The notes beneath the pieces were generated by a model. It worked only from the letters and a program-made list of their open reading frames with translations, did no database searches and was not told where the DNA came from. Positions 35,300 through 43,582 of a stretch of DNA of 64,000 nucleotides are shown piece by piece; position 1 is the first letter of the stretch, and each line of letters starts with the position of its first letter. This DNA comes from Priestia megaterium. Lineage in GTDB: Bacteria; Bacillota; Bacilli; Bacillales; Bacillaceae_H. The position numbers and the translations under genes are program-made. The DNA lies in contig NZ_CP023317.1 in assembly GCF_009497655.1 (NCBI RefSeq), positions 3,625,501 to 3,689,500 on the forward strand, in the 5' to 3' direction.

Positions 35300-35533
35300 A
35301 TGAAAATCGTTTGGATATCAGCTTTGCTGTTAGGATGCTTAATGGGATTTTCTATCGGTGTGGATATGATGCAAGGATTTAGTTTTTCCATGGCCTTGCA
35401 AAATGCCTACAGTCCGTTTCGTGTTATGGAGTTTGCTGAATTATTTGTCCTTTTTTTCCTTTTGTTCTGTTTTGTAGTTGAAGTATTTTACCGCTCATTT
35501 AAAGTAAAAAAAGCAAAACAGCAGCAAAAATAA
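35300..35533 (+). CDS. Germinant receptor D-subunit-like two-helix membrane protein, 77 aa
   Basis: Two membrane helices (VWISALLLGCLMGFSIGV and FAELFVLFFLLFCFVVEVFY) and a short basic tail (FKVKKAKQQQK). It is divergently transcribed from the gerA-type gene. Bacilli encode small (~75 aa) two-helix D subunits beside or inside ger operons; size, topology and position fit that class. The ATG at 35300 has GGAG about 10 bases upstream. The divergent arrangement, not co-transcription, is somewhat unusual. The assignment is from context. Confidence 0.6.
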   Translation: MKIVWISALLLGCLMGFSIGVDMMQGFSFSMALQNAYSPFRVMEFAELFVLFFLLFCFVVEVFYRSFKVKKAKQQQK

Positions 35534-35697
35534 AACTCCGTAAAAAACACATATTTCTCCTTTTTACCACCTATTCTCCTTTCCATTTAAATGTTATAAT
35601 TTTCATAATTGGAGAAACTTTTACACGCCTTTCTTCATGGAAAGCTGTACGCTTAAACTACAAAATAAATATTAACTTTGAACTAAAAGGTGAAGAA

Positions 35698-36873
35698 ATG
35701 ATGAAAAAAAAATTAGCCGTTATTAGTACAGCTTGCTTACTTATTCTTGCAAGTGACCCCATCTCTTCTTATGCTACTCCTGATTCCCCGGATTCCTCTT
35801 CCGATGTTTTGGACCAGTCAACGGACGTGGATACAACTGAAGATGTAAAAGCTATTTTTGACTCTCTCTATCAAGAAGGCTATTCGCTCGGAGAAGAAGA
35901 TGGATACGCACAGAAAAAATTCGAGCAGTTCGATCAAACAACAGGACTGGACAAATCTTCTGAAGAATTCACGTGGTTTATGATGGGGTATACGGTAGGA
36001 TATAAAAAAGGACAGCAGCAAAAAGAGGAAGAACTCAAGACTGAACAAGAAAATGAAATGGCTGCCGGCGAAGAGGAAGGCTATCAGCAAGGCGTCCTTG
36101 ATTACAAACATGCTACTATTCAATCGGAAATCGACCCTTTCCCTTCTAAGTCATCCGACTGGAATAAAGGTTATGTTCAAGGCTACAAAAAAGCTATTTC
36201 TTTAATGGACCTATCTGTTAAAGCAAAAAAAGAAGGCTATGAACAAGGTCTTGAAAATGATTCGATGAGTGTTCCCAGCATGTATGATGATGAGGATGTC
36301 ACACGTCAGGCTTTTACAGAAGGCTTTGAAACCGCTCAAGCCGAAGTACTGAATCAGCAAAAAAAGCAGTTTGAAAAGCAAGGCTACGTACAAGGCTATC
36401 ACGACCTTCCACTCGAAGTACCTGCAGAAGCAGAGGGCGAATTGCAAACAGCCTTTGAACAAGGATATGAAAAAGGACAGAAACAAAAACAAAAAGACGT
36501 AAAAGCAGATGGATACGACTCAGCTTTCACTTATCAGACCTATAGAGCGCCTAAAAGTCTTCAGGACAAGCCTCAACTAGAAAAATGGTACAAAGCAGGT
36601 TTTTATTCGAATAAAGATGTGAAATCTTTACAGCAAAAAGCTTATAAAGACGGCTGGAAACTAGGAAAAGAAATGAGCGTTCCGAAAAAATACAAGCAAA
36701 ATAAAGCTGCGGTGGCGATGTACAAGAAATATTTTGAACAAGGCCAAAAAAAGCAGGATAAAACAGTGAGTCATATCCTGCTCGGCAGCGGTATCGTTCT
36801 TACACTGCTTGCCCTTATCACGCTATGGAGACTTCGCCGCCGTAAAAATGAAGATACAACACTAGATAGCTAA
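35698..36873 (+). CDS. Surface protein with about twelve degenerate GYxxG repeats, 391 aa
   Basis: Signal peptide (LAVISTACLLILASDPISSYA), a Ser/Asp-rich linker, then repeats of a Glu/Lys/Gln-rich helix closing with Gly-Tyr-x-x-Gly: EGYSLGEEDG, MGYTVGYKKG, EGYQQGVLD, KGYVQGYKK, EGYEQGLEN, EGFETAQ, QGYVQGYHD, QGYEKGQKQ, DGYDSAF, AGFYSN, DGWKLGKE, FEQGQKK. It ends with one membrane helix (HILLGSGIVLTLLALITLW) and a basic RLRRRK tail. It is therefore tethered to the membrane by its C-terminus with the repeats outside. AAAGGTG precedes the ATG. No family or function is recognised. Confidence 0.7.
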   Translation: MMKKKLAVISTACLLILASDPISSYATPDSPDSSSDVLDQSTDVDTTEDVKAIFDSLYQEGYSLGEEDGYAQKKFEQFDQTTGLDKSSEEFTWFMMGYTVGYKKGQQQKEEELKTEQENEMAAGEEEGYQQGVLDYKHATIQSEIDPFPSKSSDWNKGYVQGYKKAISLMDLSVKAKKEGYEQGLENDSMSVPSMYDDEDVTRQAFTEGFETAQAEVLNQQKKQFEKQGYVQGYHDLPLEVPAEAEGELQTAFEQGYEKGQKQKQKDVKADGYDSAFTYQTYRAPKSLQDKPQLEKWYKAGFYSNKDVKSLQQKAYKDGWKLGKEMSVPKKYKQNKAAVAMYKKYFEQGQKKQDKTVSHILLGSGIVLTLLALITLWRLRRRKNEDTTLDS

Positions 36874-36885
36874 AGACAAGTACAT

Positions 36886-36921
36886 AAAAAACCCGAAAAA
36901 TCATGATTTTTCGGGTTTTTA
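36886..36921. terminator. Bidirectional terminator
   Basis: A perfect palindrome of 15-17 bp arms (AAAACCCGAAAAATCA and complement) flanked by A- and T-runs, between the repeat protein and rocE. Confidence 0.9.
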
Positions 36922-36923
36922 TG

Positions 36924-38357
36924 TTAAATAATCATTCGTTTATTTTCCGCAAGCTGAACTTCTTGCTCCTGTTTTGACTGATTTTGTTTTCGAATTTTCA
37001 AATAATAATAAACATAACAGCCTATAAAGAAGATACCTCCGCAGTATAACGCCATTCGCTGCTCAGGATCAAACGCAAGACTGATCATAACAATACAGTT
37101 CGTAATAAGCGCTACGATAGGCAGAACCGGATAAAGAGGTGTTCTAAATTTCAGATCTTCTACTTTTCCACCTTTAGCCACGTAAGCACGACGGAATGCA
37201 AGCAGTGAAGCTGTAATCGCAATCCAGCCAATTTGAGCGCCAAGTCCAGCGAGTGAAATCAGCCATACGAAAACGGTTTTAGCTGCCACTACGCTTGAAA
37301 GCAGCGAAAAGCATGAAATCACAAGCGTAATTAATAGTGCATTAAACGGTACACCTCTTTTGTTGACTTTTCCAAGCGCAGGACTTGCCATTCCTTCTCT
37401 TGAAAGAGAATAAAGCATACGTGTAGCCGCGTAAAACCCAGAGTTTGCGACTGAAAGAAGAGCTGTTAAAATGATAAAGTTCATAATATCCGCCGCGTAA
37501 GGTACACCTACACTATCTAACACAACAACAAACGGGCTTTCTACAACGCCTGCTTTTTCACGAGGAATCATGCTTGCTAAGACAAACACGGATAAGACGA
37601 AAAAGAAAAGCGTACGCCAAACCGTTTGCTTGATCGCTTTTGGAATTGTTTTTTCCGGATTTTCACTTTCTCCCGCCGCAATTCCAATCAATTCTGTTCC
37701 TTGAAACGAAAAGTTCACCGTAATCATTGTAATCAGTAAAGCCGTTACACCGTTTGGAAACAGCCCTTCGGCAAAGAAGTTTGATAGAAGCGGTGCTTCC
37801 TGTCCGCTTTTCATATCAATAAGTCCAAACATTGCCGCTCCGCCTACCACAATAAACATAATGATGGCGAAAATTTTAACGCTTGAAAACCAAAATTCTG
37901 TTTCACCAAATGCTTTGGCTGAAAGTGCATTTAGTGAAAAAATTAACGCTCCAAAAATGGCGCACCATAACCAAACGGGCGAGCCTGGGAACCATCTTTG
38001 CATTAATTGTCCGGCAGCTAAAAACTCAAGTGCCACCGTTACTGCCCATCCTAGCCAGTACAGCCATCCAATCGCAAAACCTGTTGCAGGGCCGATAAAT
38101 TTAGTGGAGTACGTTTGAAACGATCCTGCAACTGGCATAGCAACGGATAATTCTCCAAGACACAGCATCGTTAGATACATAATGATCCCTCCTACTAAGT
38201 AGGAAATCATTGCTCCCATCGGACCTGCTTCATTGATGGTATAACCTGAACCAAGAAAAAAACCGGTACCAATACATCCTCCTAGTGATATCATAAAAAG
38301 ATGCCTTGTTTTCATCGTTCTTTTTAATTCTCCTGGCTGTCCCTGTGGAATATTCAT
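36924..38357 (-). CDS. rocE: RocE-type arginine/ornithine amino acid permease, 477 aa
   Basis: APC-family transporter with 12 helices. The N-terminus LKRTMKTRHLFMISLGGCIGTGFFLGSG and the segments WRTLFFFVLSVFVLASMIP and FRTPLYPVLPIVAL align closely with B. subtilis RocE. It lies downstream of rocF (arginase) on the same strand, which supports uptake of arginine or ornithine. A perfect cre box lies 29 bp upstream of the start. The gap to rocF is 230 bp, so rocE probably has its own promoter as well. Confidence 0.87.
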   Translation of the reverse strand: MNIPQGQPGELKRTMKTRHLFMISLGGCIGTGFFLGSGYTINEAGPMGAMISYLVGGIIMYLTMLCLGELSVAMPVAGSFQTYSTKFIGPATGFAIGWLYWLGWAVTVALEFLAAGQLMQRWFPGSPVWLWCAIFGALIFSLNALSAKAFGETEFWFSSVKIFAIIMFIVVGGAAMFGLIDMKSGQEAPLLSNFFAEGLFPNGVTALLITMITVNFSFQGTELIGIAAGESENPEKTIPKAIKQTVWRTLFFFVLSVFVLASMIPREKAGVVESPFVVVLDSVGVPYAADIMNFIILTALLSVANSGFYAATRMLYSLSREGMASPALGKVNKRGVPFNALLITLVISCFSLLSSVVAAKTVFVWLISLAGLGAQIGWIAITASLLAFRRAYVAKGGKVEDLKFRTPLYPVLPIVALITNCIVMISLAFDPEQRMALYCGGIFFIGCYVYYYLKIRKQNQSKQEQEVQLAENKRMII

Positions 38358-38385
38358 CCCATTTCCTCCCTTTGCTGCACAAAAA

Positions 38386-38399
38386 TGAAATCGCTTTCA
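38386..38399 (-). promoter_or_regulatory. cre (CcpA) box upstream of rocE
   Basis: TGAAAGCGATTTCA on the minus strand fits the cre consensus TGWAARCGNTNNCA at every position and is palindromic. It lies 29 bp before the rocE start, so binding would block transcription. Confidence 0.7.
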
Positions 38400-38421
38400 T
38401 TTTTTTAGGTTTATTTTGTTT

Positions 38422-38586
38422 TTATAGCCGCTTATTAGGCAGCTCTTCCTGACTGAAGTCAATTGGTGCCGGATGATTTTCAAATGGCGCCACCCCCGTA
38501 ACGAAGATGGCAGCCGCTTAGTCCTGCATGACCGTTTCTTGGATCACAACAGATTTTCTCCACACGATACCTGTAAGTAGCTTTTT
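38422..38586 (-). other. Protein-like sequence with an in-frame stop between rocF and rocE
   Basis: One minus-strand frame reads KKLLTGIVWRKSVVIQETVMQD, a TAA at 38520-38518, then AAAIFVTGVAPFENHPAPID and on to ELPNKRL with a stop at 38422. The second part could start at GTG 38493 (23 codons). The composition is protein-like and may be a decayed remnant. No family is recognised. Confidence 0.25.
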
Positions 38587-38587
38587 C

Positions 38588-39487
38588 CTATAAAAGCTTA
38601 TCGCCAAACAATGAACTCATTAACGCAACCGCTACTTCTGCAGTTTTGTTATGCTGATCTAAAATGGGGTTCACTTCTACAAATTCAGCAGATGTCACCA
38701 TGTCTGCTTCCGCTAGCATTTCCATTGCTAAATGACTTTCTCGGTAGCTGATGCCGCCTTTTACAGGTGTACCTACGCCTGGTGCATCATCTGGATCTAA
38801 GCCGTCTAAGTCCAGCGACAGGTGCACACCGTCTGTACCGCTTAAATAATCAATCGTTTCTTTCATCACTTGCGTCATACCTAAACGATCAATTTCATGC
38901 ATCGTATACACTTTAATTCCTTTTTCTTTAATTAACTCTTTTTCACCATCATCTAGTGAGCGTGCACCGATAATAACTAGATTTTCAGGTTTAATTTTTG
39001 GTGTATACCCTCCAATATTTAAAAGTACAGGATGTCCTATACCCAGGCTCACCGCTAACGGCATGCCGTGAATGTTGCCCGATGGAGATGTTTCAGCGGT
39101 ATTTAAATCACCATGAGCATCATACCAAATAACGCCTAAATTTTCTGAACCTTTCGCCACTCCTGCAAGCGTTCCAATTGCAATACTGTGATCTCCGCCT
39201 AATATTAACGGAAAGCGGTCTTGCTCTTTCACTTCTTCAACTCTTGCAGCAAGCTGTTCATTTCCGCTGGCTACAGCCGCTAAGTTTTTCAAATTCGTAT
39301 TTTTATCCACGTCTGCCCGTTCTTTAATCTCTACTTTAATATCGCCTTCATCATGTACGGTATAGCCAAGAGCTTCTAAGCGTGTATTCATGCCCGCATA
39401 GCGGATTGCGCTCGGCCCCATGTCTACGCCCCTTCTTGTTTGCCCGTAATCCATTGGTACACCGATAATTGAAATTTCTTTTTTCAT
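38588..39487 (-). CDS. rocF: Arginase RocF, 299 aa
   Basis: Ureohydrolase that converts arginine to ornithine and urea. Manganese ligands are visible in GGDHSIAIG, WYDAHGDLNT and SLDLDGLDPDDAPG; DxxHxD and SxDxDxxDP blocks are intact. The end EVNPILDQHNKTAEVAVAL is typical. A sigma-54 promoter lies ~100 bp upstream. It is followed by rocE, so it forms part of the arginine catabolic set; rocD, rocG and rocR are not in the window. Confidence 0.93.
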   Translation of the reverse strand: MKKEISIIGVPMDYGQTRRGVDMGPSAIRYAGMNTRLEALGYTVHDEGDIKVEIKERADVDKNTNLKNLAAVASGNEQLAARVEEVKEQDRFPLILGGDHSIAIGTLAGVAKGSENLGVIWYDAHGDLNTAETSPSGNIHGMPLAVSLGIGHPVLLNIGGYTPKIKPENLVIIGARSLDDGEKELIKEKGIKVYTMHEIDRLGMTQVMKETIDYLSGTDGVHLSLDLDGLDPDDAPGVGTPVKGGISYRESHLAMEMLAEADMVTSAEFVEVNPILDQHNKTAEVAVALMSSLFGDKLL

Positions 39488-39585
39488 TTTCTATACCTCC
39501 GTTGCATGTTAGTCTGTGTGAAGTAAACATAGGCGTTTATTTAACTATGTATTTTTTCATTGATACAGCCCCTCATCTATTTCTT

Positions 39586-39603
39586 ATGCAAAAATGATGC
39601 CAA
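39586..39603 (-). promoter_or_regulatory. Sigma-54 (SigL) -24/-12 promoter of rocF
   Basis: On the minus strand TTGGCAT-N4-TTTGCAT carries GG at -24 and GC at -12 with the canonical 10-base gap. Transcription would start near 39576, giving a leader of ~90 bases. Roc genes in B. subtilis are SigL/RocR dependent. An inverted repeat TGCCAAAAA/TTTTTGGCA (39654-39662/39682-39690) about 50-85 bp further upstream is a candidate activator site. Confidence 0.78.
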
Positions 39604-39771
39604 CTTTGTTTGTAGCATTCTATCAGTCTTTTTATCACAGTTTTTCTTACACATGCCAAAAAAACTGTCGATTTCTACAACTTTTTGGCAAACTACGCAA
39701 ATTTTTTTGTCGTTTGGTTTAAAATCGCCAATTTTATTTGCTTTCTTAAAAAGGAGTGAGCCAATATATAA

Positions 39772-39876
39772 ATGAAACCTACGTTTACCATCGCAATAAA
39801 AAATCCGAACGCTTTAGATTCTCTATCAAGAATCAAACGCGTTCGGATCTTCCTTCAACTAAGCTACTTTTATTCC
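39772..39876. repeat. Dispersed hairpin repeat, copy A (ggt terminator)
   Basis: Copy A of an ~80-bp element also found at 47123 and 61309. Shared parts are TGAAA-N2-TACGTNYACC, AATAAAAA-ATCCGAACG, CGTTCGGATCTTC and ACTAA-N-CTACTT. In this copy the loop is enlarged by ~25 bases that form their own stem (AGATTCT/AGAATC). On the minus strand the stem ends in CGGATTTTTTATT, so it works as the terminator of ggt. Confidence 0.75.
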
Positions 39877-39878
39877 AT

Positions 39879-41957
39879 TTAATTTGTAATAACGTCTCCG
39901 TCTTCATCATCGCCGGTATCGTTTTCACCAGGATCTTTTTCTAATGAGACTACTTTCTTTTCTTCATCCCATTTCACTTTGTAGCCAAGTGATTTGGCTA
40001 CTTTGATAACCGATAAATAGGAGTGGTGATTTGGCTTATACAGCTTTAAATCACTCGAATCAATGACGCCTAATCCTAGCAGCAGGCGGTCGGACTGAAC
40101 GTAAGGCTTTCCATCAATCAGTTTTACTTGCTTATCAGTAAATGGATACACGGCACGGTTGACTTCGACCGTAAACTCTCCTTTTTTCTCTTCTTTAATT
40201 GGTTTTGGCTGTTTGGATACATATTTAATTGCGTCTACTCCTAATACCGTGCCTTGGCGCGTATTATCAGCACCTCCGTACATTTTCCCCGTTTCATAGT
40301 CATAGATAACCGCTTGGACATTTCCAATATGCTCTGGCTTTTCTTCAAACGCATGTCCTTTAGCCATCATTTCAAGGAGTGTATCTTGGCTAAAACCAGG
40401 TTCCCATCTTACGGTTGGATAGCCGCTTGAATAAATACGAGGCGTTAAAATCGCTTTTTGAATCGGCATCTTATGGTCAATAACATTCATAATCGTTTCT
40501 GCTACAGACGCAATAATGGTTGGGCCTCCCGGTGAACCAATTGCCATGAACGGATTTCCGTCTTTTAACAGCATCGTTGGAGACATGCTGCTTCGAGGGC
40601 GTTTTTTAGGCTCAACCTGGTTCACGCCTCCCGGAGTGGCATCAAAATCCGTCATTTCATTGTTGAGCATAAATCCGTAGTCAGGAACCATAATTCCTGA
40701 ACCAAAAACTTGTTCAATGGTAGTCGTGTAAGAAACCATGTTTCCCCATTTGTCTACAACAGAGAAATGAGTCGTTTGGCCGATTGGATTTTCTTCCGTT
40801 ACCGTTGCTTTATTTGGATTTTCTTTTCCTTCATATTTCCAAGGGTCTCCTTCTTTAACATTAGGCGTTGCTTTATTTGGATTAATTAATTTACGACGTT
40901 CTTTAATATAATCTTCATCTAACAGGCCTTTTTTCGGCACTTCGTAAAAGTCTTCATCTGCCATATACGCCGCGCGGTCCGCAAAAGCTAAGTGCATCGC
41001 TTCCGTTAAATGCTGCAAATACTGTGGCGTATTGGAACCCATTTTTTCTACATCATAACCTTCCATTAGCTTTAAAATTTGCTGCACGGTTAATCCGCCG
41101 GAGCTAGGAGGAGCCGCACTAACCACATCGTAGCCTCGATAAGTTGTTTTGACCGGCTCGCGTTCTTTTACAACATAATTTTTTAAATCATCCATGGTCA
41201 TGCTTCCATCGCGTTTTTGAACTTCTTTAACAAGCGCTTTTCCAATTTCTCCTTTATAAAGAGCGTCTGACCCTTCTTTTTGAATAAGCTTTAATGTTTT
41301 CGCAAGATCAGGCTGAACAAGCTTATCTCCTTCTTTTAACGGCTTGCCATTCGGTACAAATACATTACCGGCCGTTTGGTATCTTTCAAGCTTGTCCGCA
41401 TTTTCATCGATATACTGAGCCATCGACCAATTCACTTTAATTCCTTGTTCCGCTTGAGTAATAGCAGGTTTAATAACATCTGATAAGTCCATGGTTCCAT
41501 AATCTTCAAGGGCTGTTTCTACTCCTTTTAACGTACCAGGAACTCCAACTGCTTTTCCTGTTATGTGACGCTTACTGAAAGGAATGACTTTTCCTTTTGA
41601 ATCTAAAAACAGCTTAGGCGTGACATCAGCCGGTGCCATTTCACGGCTGTCTAGCATCGTAATTTTATCTTTCTTTTTTTCATAAATCATCATAAAACCG
41701 CCGCCGCCGATACCAGACATCATCGGTTCCACAACGTTTAGAGATAGTTGAATGGCCGCTGCCGCATCTACAGCGTTTCCGCCTTCAGCTAACACTTTCC
41801 TCCCCGCTTCAGCAGCCAGCGGGTGAGATGCCGCTACAATTCCTTGTGTAGCACCCCGTTTCATTGAATGGTCGACACCCGGAACTTCAGCAGCAGCTGG
41901 TGTGACAACTAAACATAAACTAAATAACGTAATAGCCAACATCTTCATAACCTTCAT
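39879..41957 (-). CDS. ggt: Gamma-glutamyltransferase with C-terminal copper-amine-oxidase-N-like domain, 692 aa
   Basis: Signal peptide (MLAITLFSLCLVVTPAAA), then an intact GGT fold: GGNAVDAAAAIQLSLNVVEP, SGIGGGGF, and the autoprocessing nucleophile Thr in PIGQTTHFSVVD. The end of the small subunit is GSPGGPTIIASV. About 110 extra residues follow (EFTVEVNRAVYPFTDKQVKL, PYVQSDRLLLGLG, SVIKVAKSLGYKVKWDEEKK), a copper-amine-oxidase N1/stalk-like module, plus an acidic tail. Usual GGTs are ~580 aa. The start at 41957 has GGAGGAG upstream. The enzyme hydrolyses glutathione or poly-gamma-glutamate. Confidence 0.88.
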   Translation of the reverse strand: MKVMKMLAITLFSLCLVVTPAAAEVPGVDHSMKRGATQGIVAASHPLAAEAGRKVLAEGGNAVDAAAAIQLSLNVVEPMMSGIGGGGFMMIYEKKKDKITMLDSREMAPADVTPKLFLDSKGKVIPFSKRHITGKAVGVPGTLKGVETALEDYGTMDLSDVIKPAITQAEQGIKVNWSMAQYIDENADKLERYQTAGNVFVPNGKPLKEGDKLVQPDLAKTLKLIQKEGSDALYKGEIGKALVKEVQKRDGSMTMDDLKNYVVKEREPVKTTYRGYDVVSAAPPSSGGLTVQQILKLMEGYDVEKMGSNTPQYLQHLTEAMHLAFADRAAYMADEDFYEVPKKGLLDEDYIKERRKLINPNKATPNVKEGDPWKYEGKENPNKATVTEENPIGQTTHFSVVDKWGNMVSYTTTIEQVFGSGIMVPDYGFMLNNEMTDFDATPGGVNQVEPKKRPRSSMSPTMLLKDGNPFMAIGSPGGPTIIASVAETIMNVIDHKMPIQKAILTPRIYSSGYPTVRWEPGFSQDTLLEMMAKGHAFEEKPEHIGNVQAVIYDYETGKMYGGADNTRQGTVLGVDAIKYVSKQPKPIKEEKKGEFTVEVNRAVYPFTDKQVKLIDGKPYVQSDRLLLGLGVIDSSDLKLYKPNHHSYLSVIKVAKSLGYKVKWDEEKKVVSLEKDPGENDTGDDEDGDVITN

Positions 41958-42061
41958 CTGGGTCTCCTCCTTCAAATACATTATTTCACATCGCCTGAGA
42001 CGATGGATTTCACGAAGAATAAATTGGTTTATTATGATATTTTTTACATATGCGTATAAAT

Positions 42062-42094
42062 AAAAAGCAAAGTAAATCATACCTTTGCTTTTTT
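42062..42094 (-). terminator. Terminator-like hairpin in the ggt leader
   Basis: AAAAAGCAAAG/CTTTGCTTTTT with a 10-base loop. On the minus strand it ends in TTTTTATTTA, about 105 bp before the ggt start. No gene ends here (the TPR gene has its own terminator at 42345), so it could be an attenuator. The rest of 41958-42366 is AT-rich with no gene. Confidence 0.5.
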
Positions 42095-42344
42095 AGTTAA
42101 TCGCATGTTTAACTTTTCTCTCTATTCATTTACAATTATCTATATTTTCTAACAATTTATCCATAGGCTGATAGTTTCTTACTATTTTTGGAACTATGTA
42201 GACTGAACGCTCTAATAATGTAGAAAATCTAGCAGTTAAGAAGTCGTTCGACTTACATGCACTTCTTAAATTTTTTATAAATATTCTTATTGTTATATAA
42301 AAAGCAATCCTTTATGAAAATCAGCATACGTTTTCTGAAAATCA

Positions 42345-42380
42345 AAAATAAAACAGGACTTTAGATTCATCGTCCTGTTT
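42345..42380 (-). terminator. Terminator of the TPR gene
   Basis: Stem AAACAGGAC/GTCCTGTTT around the stop codon, followed by TTATTTTTG on the minus strand. Confidence 0.8.
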
Positions 42381-42864
42381 GGAGCATGTTTTCGACTTTT
42401 TTAATGTCCGCGTGCGTAGGATTGATTTCCCGAGCATAGGCGATTTGTTCTTTCGCTTTTTCCATTTCTTTTAATTGAATATAGGTTTTGGCGAGTTCGA
42501 GCGGCAGCATAATCCCTTCAAAACCAAGATCTTGCGCCTTCTGCAAATAAAACAGCGATTTTTCGTAATTCCCTCCAAACATAAGCGGAGTTTCCCGATA
42601 TTTTATTCCTCGAACGAAGTGCGCCAAGCTTGAAGATGGATTTAATGTTAATGCCTGATGAAGAGCCCGGTCCATTTCTAAGTTCAATACCATTTTTTCA
42701 AAGATAATTGATTCTTCAATTTGCTTTGCTAAACAAACGGCTAAGTAACAGTACAAATCAGATGCTTGAGGTTTTTTCTTCATTTCTTGTTGAATTTCGC
42801 GCTTGATCTCTTTCCACTTTCCCTCTTCTAGCTGATTCATGACGTATTGTGCATGTATTCCCAC
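42367..42864 (-). CDS. TPR-repeat protein, 165 aa
   Basis: Helix-turn-helix repeats of the tetratricopeptide type: SDLYCYLAVCLAKQI, then DRALHQALTLNPSSSLAHFVRG, EKSLFYLQKAQDLGF, and EKAKEQIAYAREINPTHADI. There is no signal peptide, so it is a cytoplasmic scaffold or regulator of unknown partner. The GTG start at 42864 has GGAGG 8 bases upstream. It is monocistronic. Confidence 0.75.
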   Translation of the reverse strand: MGIHAQYVMNQLEEGKWKEIKREIQQEMKKKPQASDLYCYLAVCLAKQIEESIIFEKMVLNLEMDRALHQALTLNPSSSLAHFVRGIKYRETPLMFGGNYEKSLFYLQKAQDLGFEGIMLPLELAKTYIQLKEMEKAKEQIAYAREINPTHADIKKVENMLQTGR

Positions 42865-43037
42865 CTGTTTGCCCTCCTTTTCCTCTTTATCATAAAGGAT
42901 TTCTGCGCAAATGAAAAAAGTAAGTGTTCTTCATTCTTCACAAAAAACGTTACCATTAAAAAATAGGCAAATTTCTCAATCACTTAACCCAATTAGTACA
43001 TAGGATATAGAGACTTTTATTAAAGGAGGTTACACAT

Positions 43038-43124
43038 ATGGGCGCAAAAGGCGGTTTTGGTTTTTCATTTATCGTTGTTTTATTTATCCTATTAGTAATC
43101 GTAGGGTGTTCTTGCTACTACTAA
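43038..43124 (+). CDS. YjcZ-family micro-protein, 28 aa
   Basis: MGAKGGFGFSFIVVLFILLV followed by IVGCSCYY: a Gly-rich start, one membrane helix and a short Cys/Tyr tail, the YjcZ/YtmI-like 'sporulation protein' pattern. AAAGGAGG lies 10 bases before the ATG, and a hairpin (43131-43157) follows. Such 25-50 aa proteins are abundant in spore formers and their role is unclear. Confidence 0.8.
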   Translation: MGAKGGFGFSFIVVLFILLVIVGCSCYY

Positions 43125-43130
43125 TTTCTA

Positions 43131-43157
43131 GAGAGGATGAACATCATTCATCCTCTC
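43131..43157 (+). terminator. Hairpin after the YjcZ-type gene
   Basis: Perfect 11-bp stem GAGAGGATGAA/TTCATCCTCTC with a 5-base loop. The T-run after it is weak (CTATTTC). Confidence 0.6.
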
Positions 43158-43312
43158 CTATTTCAAAAAAACCATGCTTTCGCATGGCTACATACCGATT
43201 AGATGAATGAGTAGAGGAACTCATTGTTCGGCAATATTGAAGAAATTTTTGGTTTTTACTTCCGCCTAGTATGCCTTTTTTGAAGGGGACTATGCGCAAA
43301 TAAAGTTAACGT

Positions 43313-43393
43313 TTAAAAGCGAAAGCCAGACGCACCTACAATAACAAGTAAAACAAATAACACAACGATTAACGCAAAATTTTGTTTTCCCAC
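43313..43393 (-). CDS. YjcZ-family micro-protein, 26 aa
   Basis: A GTG start at 43393 (GAGG 8 bases upstream) gives MGKQNFALIVVLFVLLVIVG, then ASGFRF and TAA at 43315-43313. The FALIVVLFVLLVIVGAS core is the YjcZ signature. A nearby ATG at 43400 is in another frame. It is the second such gene within 300 bp, on the opposite strand. Confidence 0.75.
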   Translation of the reverse strand: MGKQNFALIVVLFVLLVIVGASGFRF

Positions 43394-43582
43394 GTACCAT
43401 CCCTCACTTCCTGTTATCTGCTTTTAGTGTATGCAACAGCTTGGCAAAATGTTTAGGACAGGGGTGCGGATTTTTCCAATGAGAAAAACCTTCAAATTTC
43501 GCCAAAAAAAGTGAATCATATTTTTGTTTCTTTCGTTATATATAGTAAGAGATTTTTTTACTATAAAAAAGGAGGGGCTTTA

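Noticed and set aside
35143-35391. Long N-terminal extension of the GerA-type protein
   Set aside because: It would cover the promoter region and overlap the divergent small gene; a GTG with a ribosome site at 35142 fits the family length.
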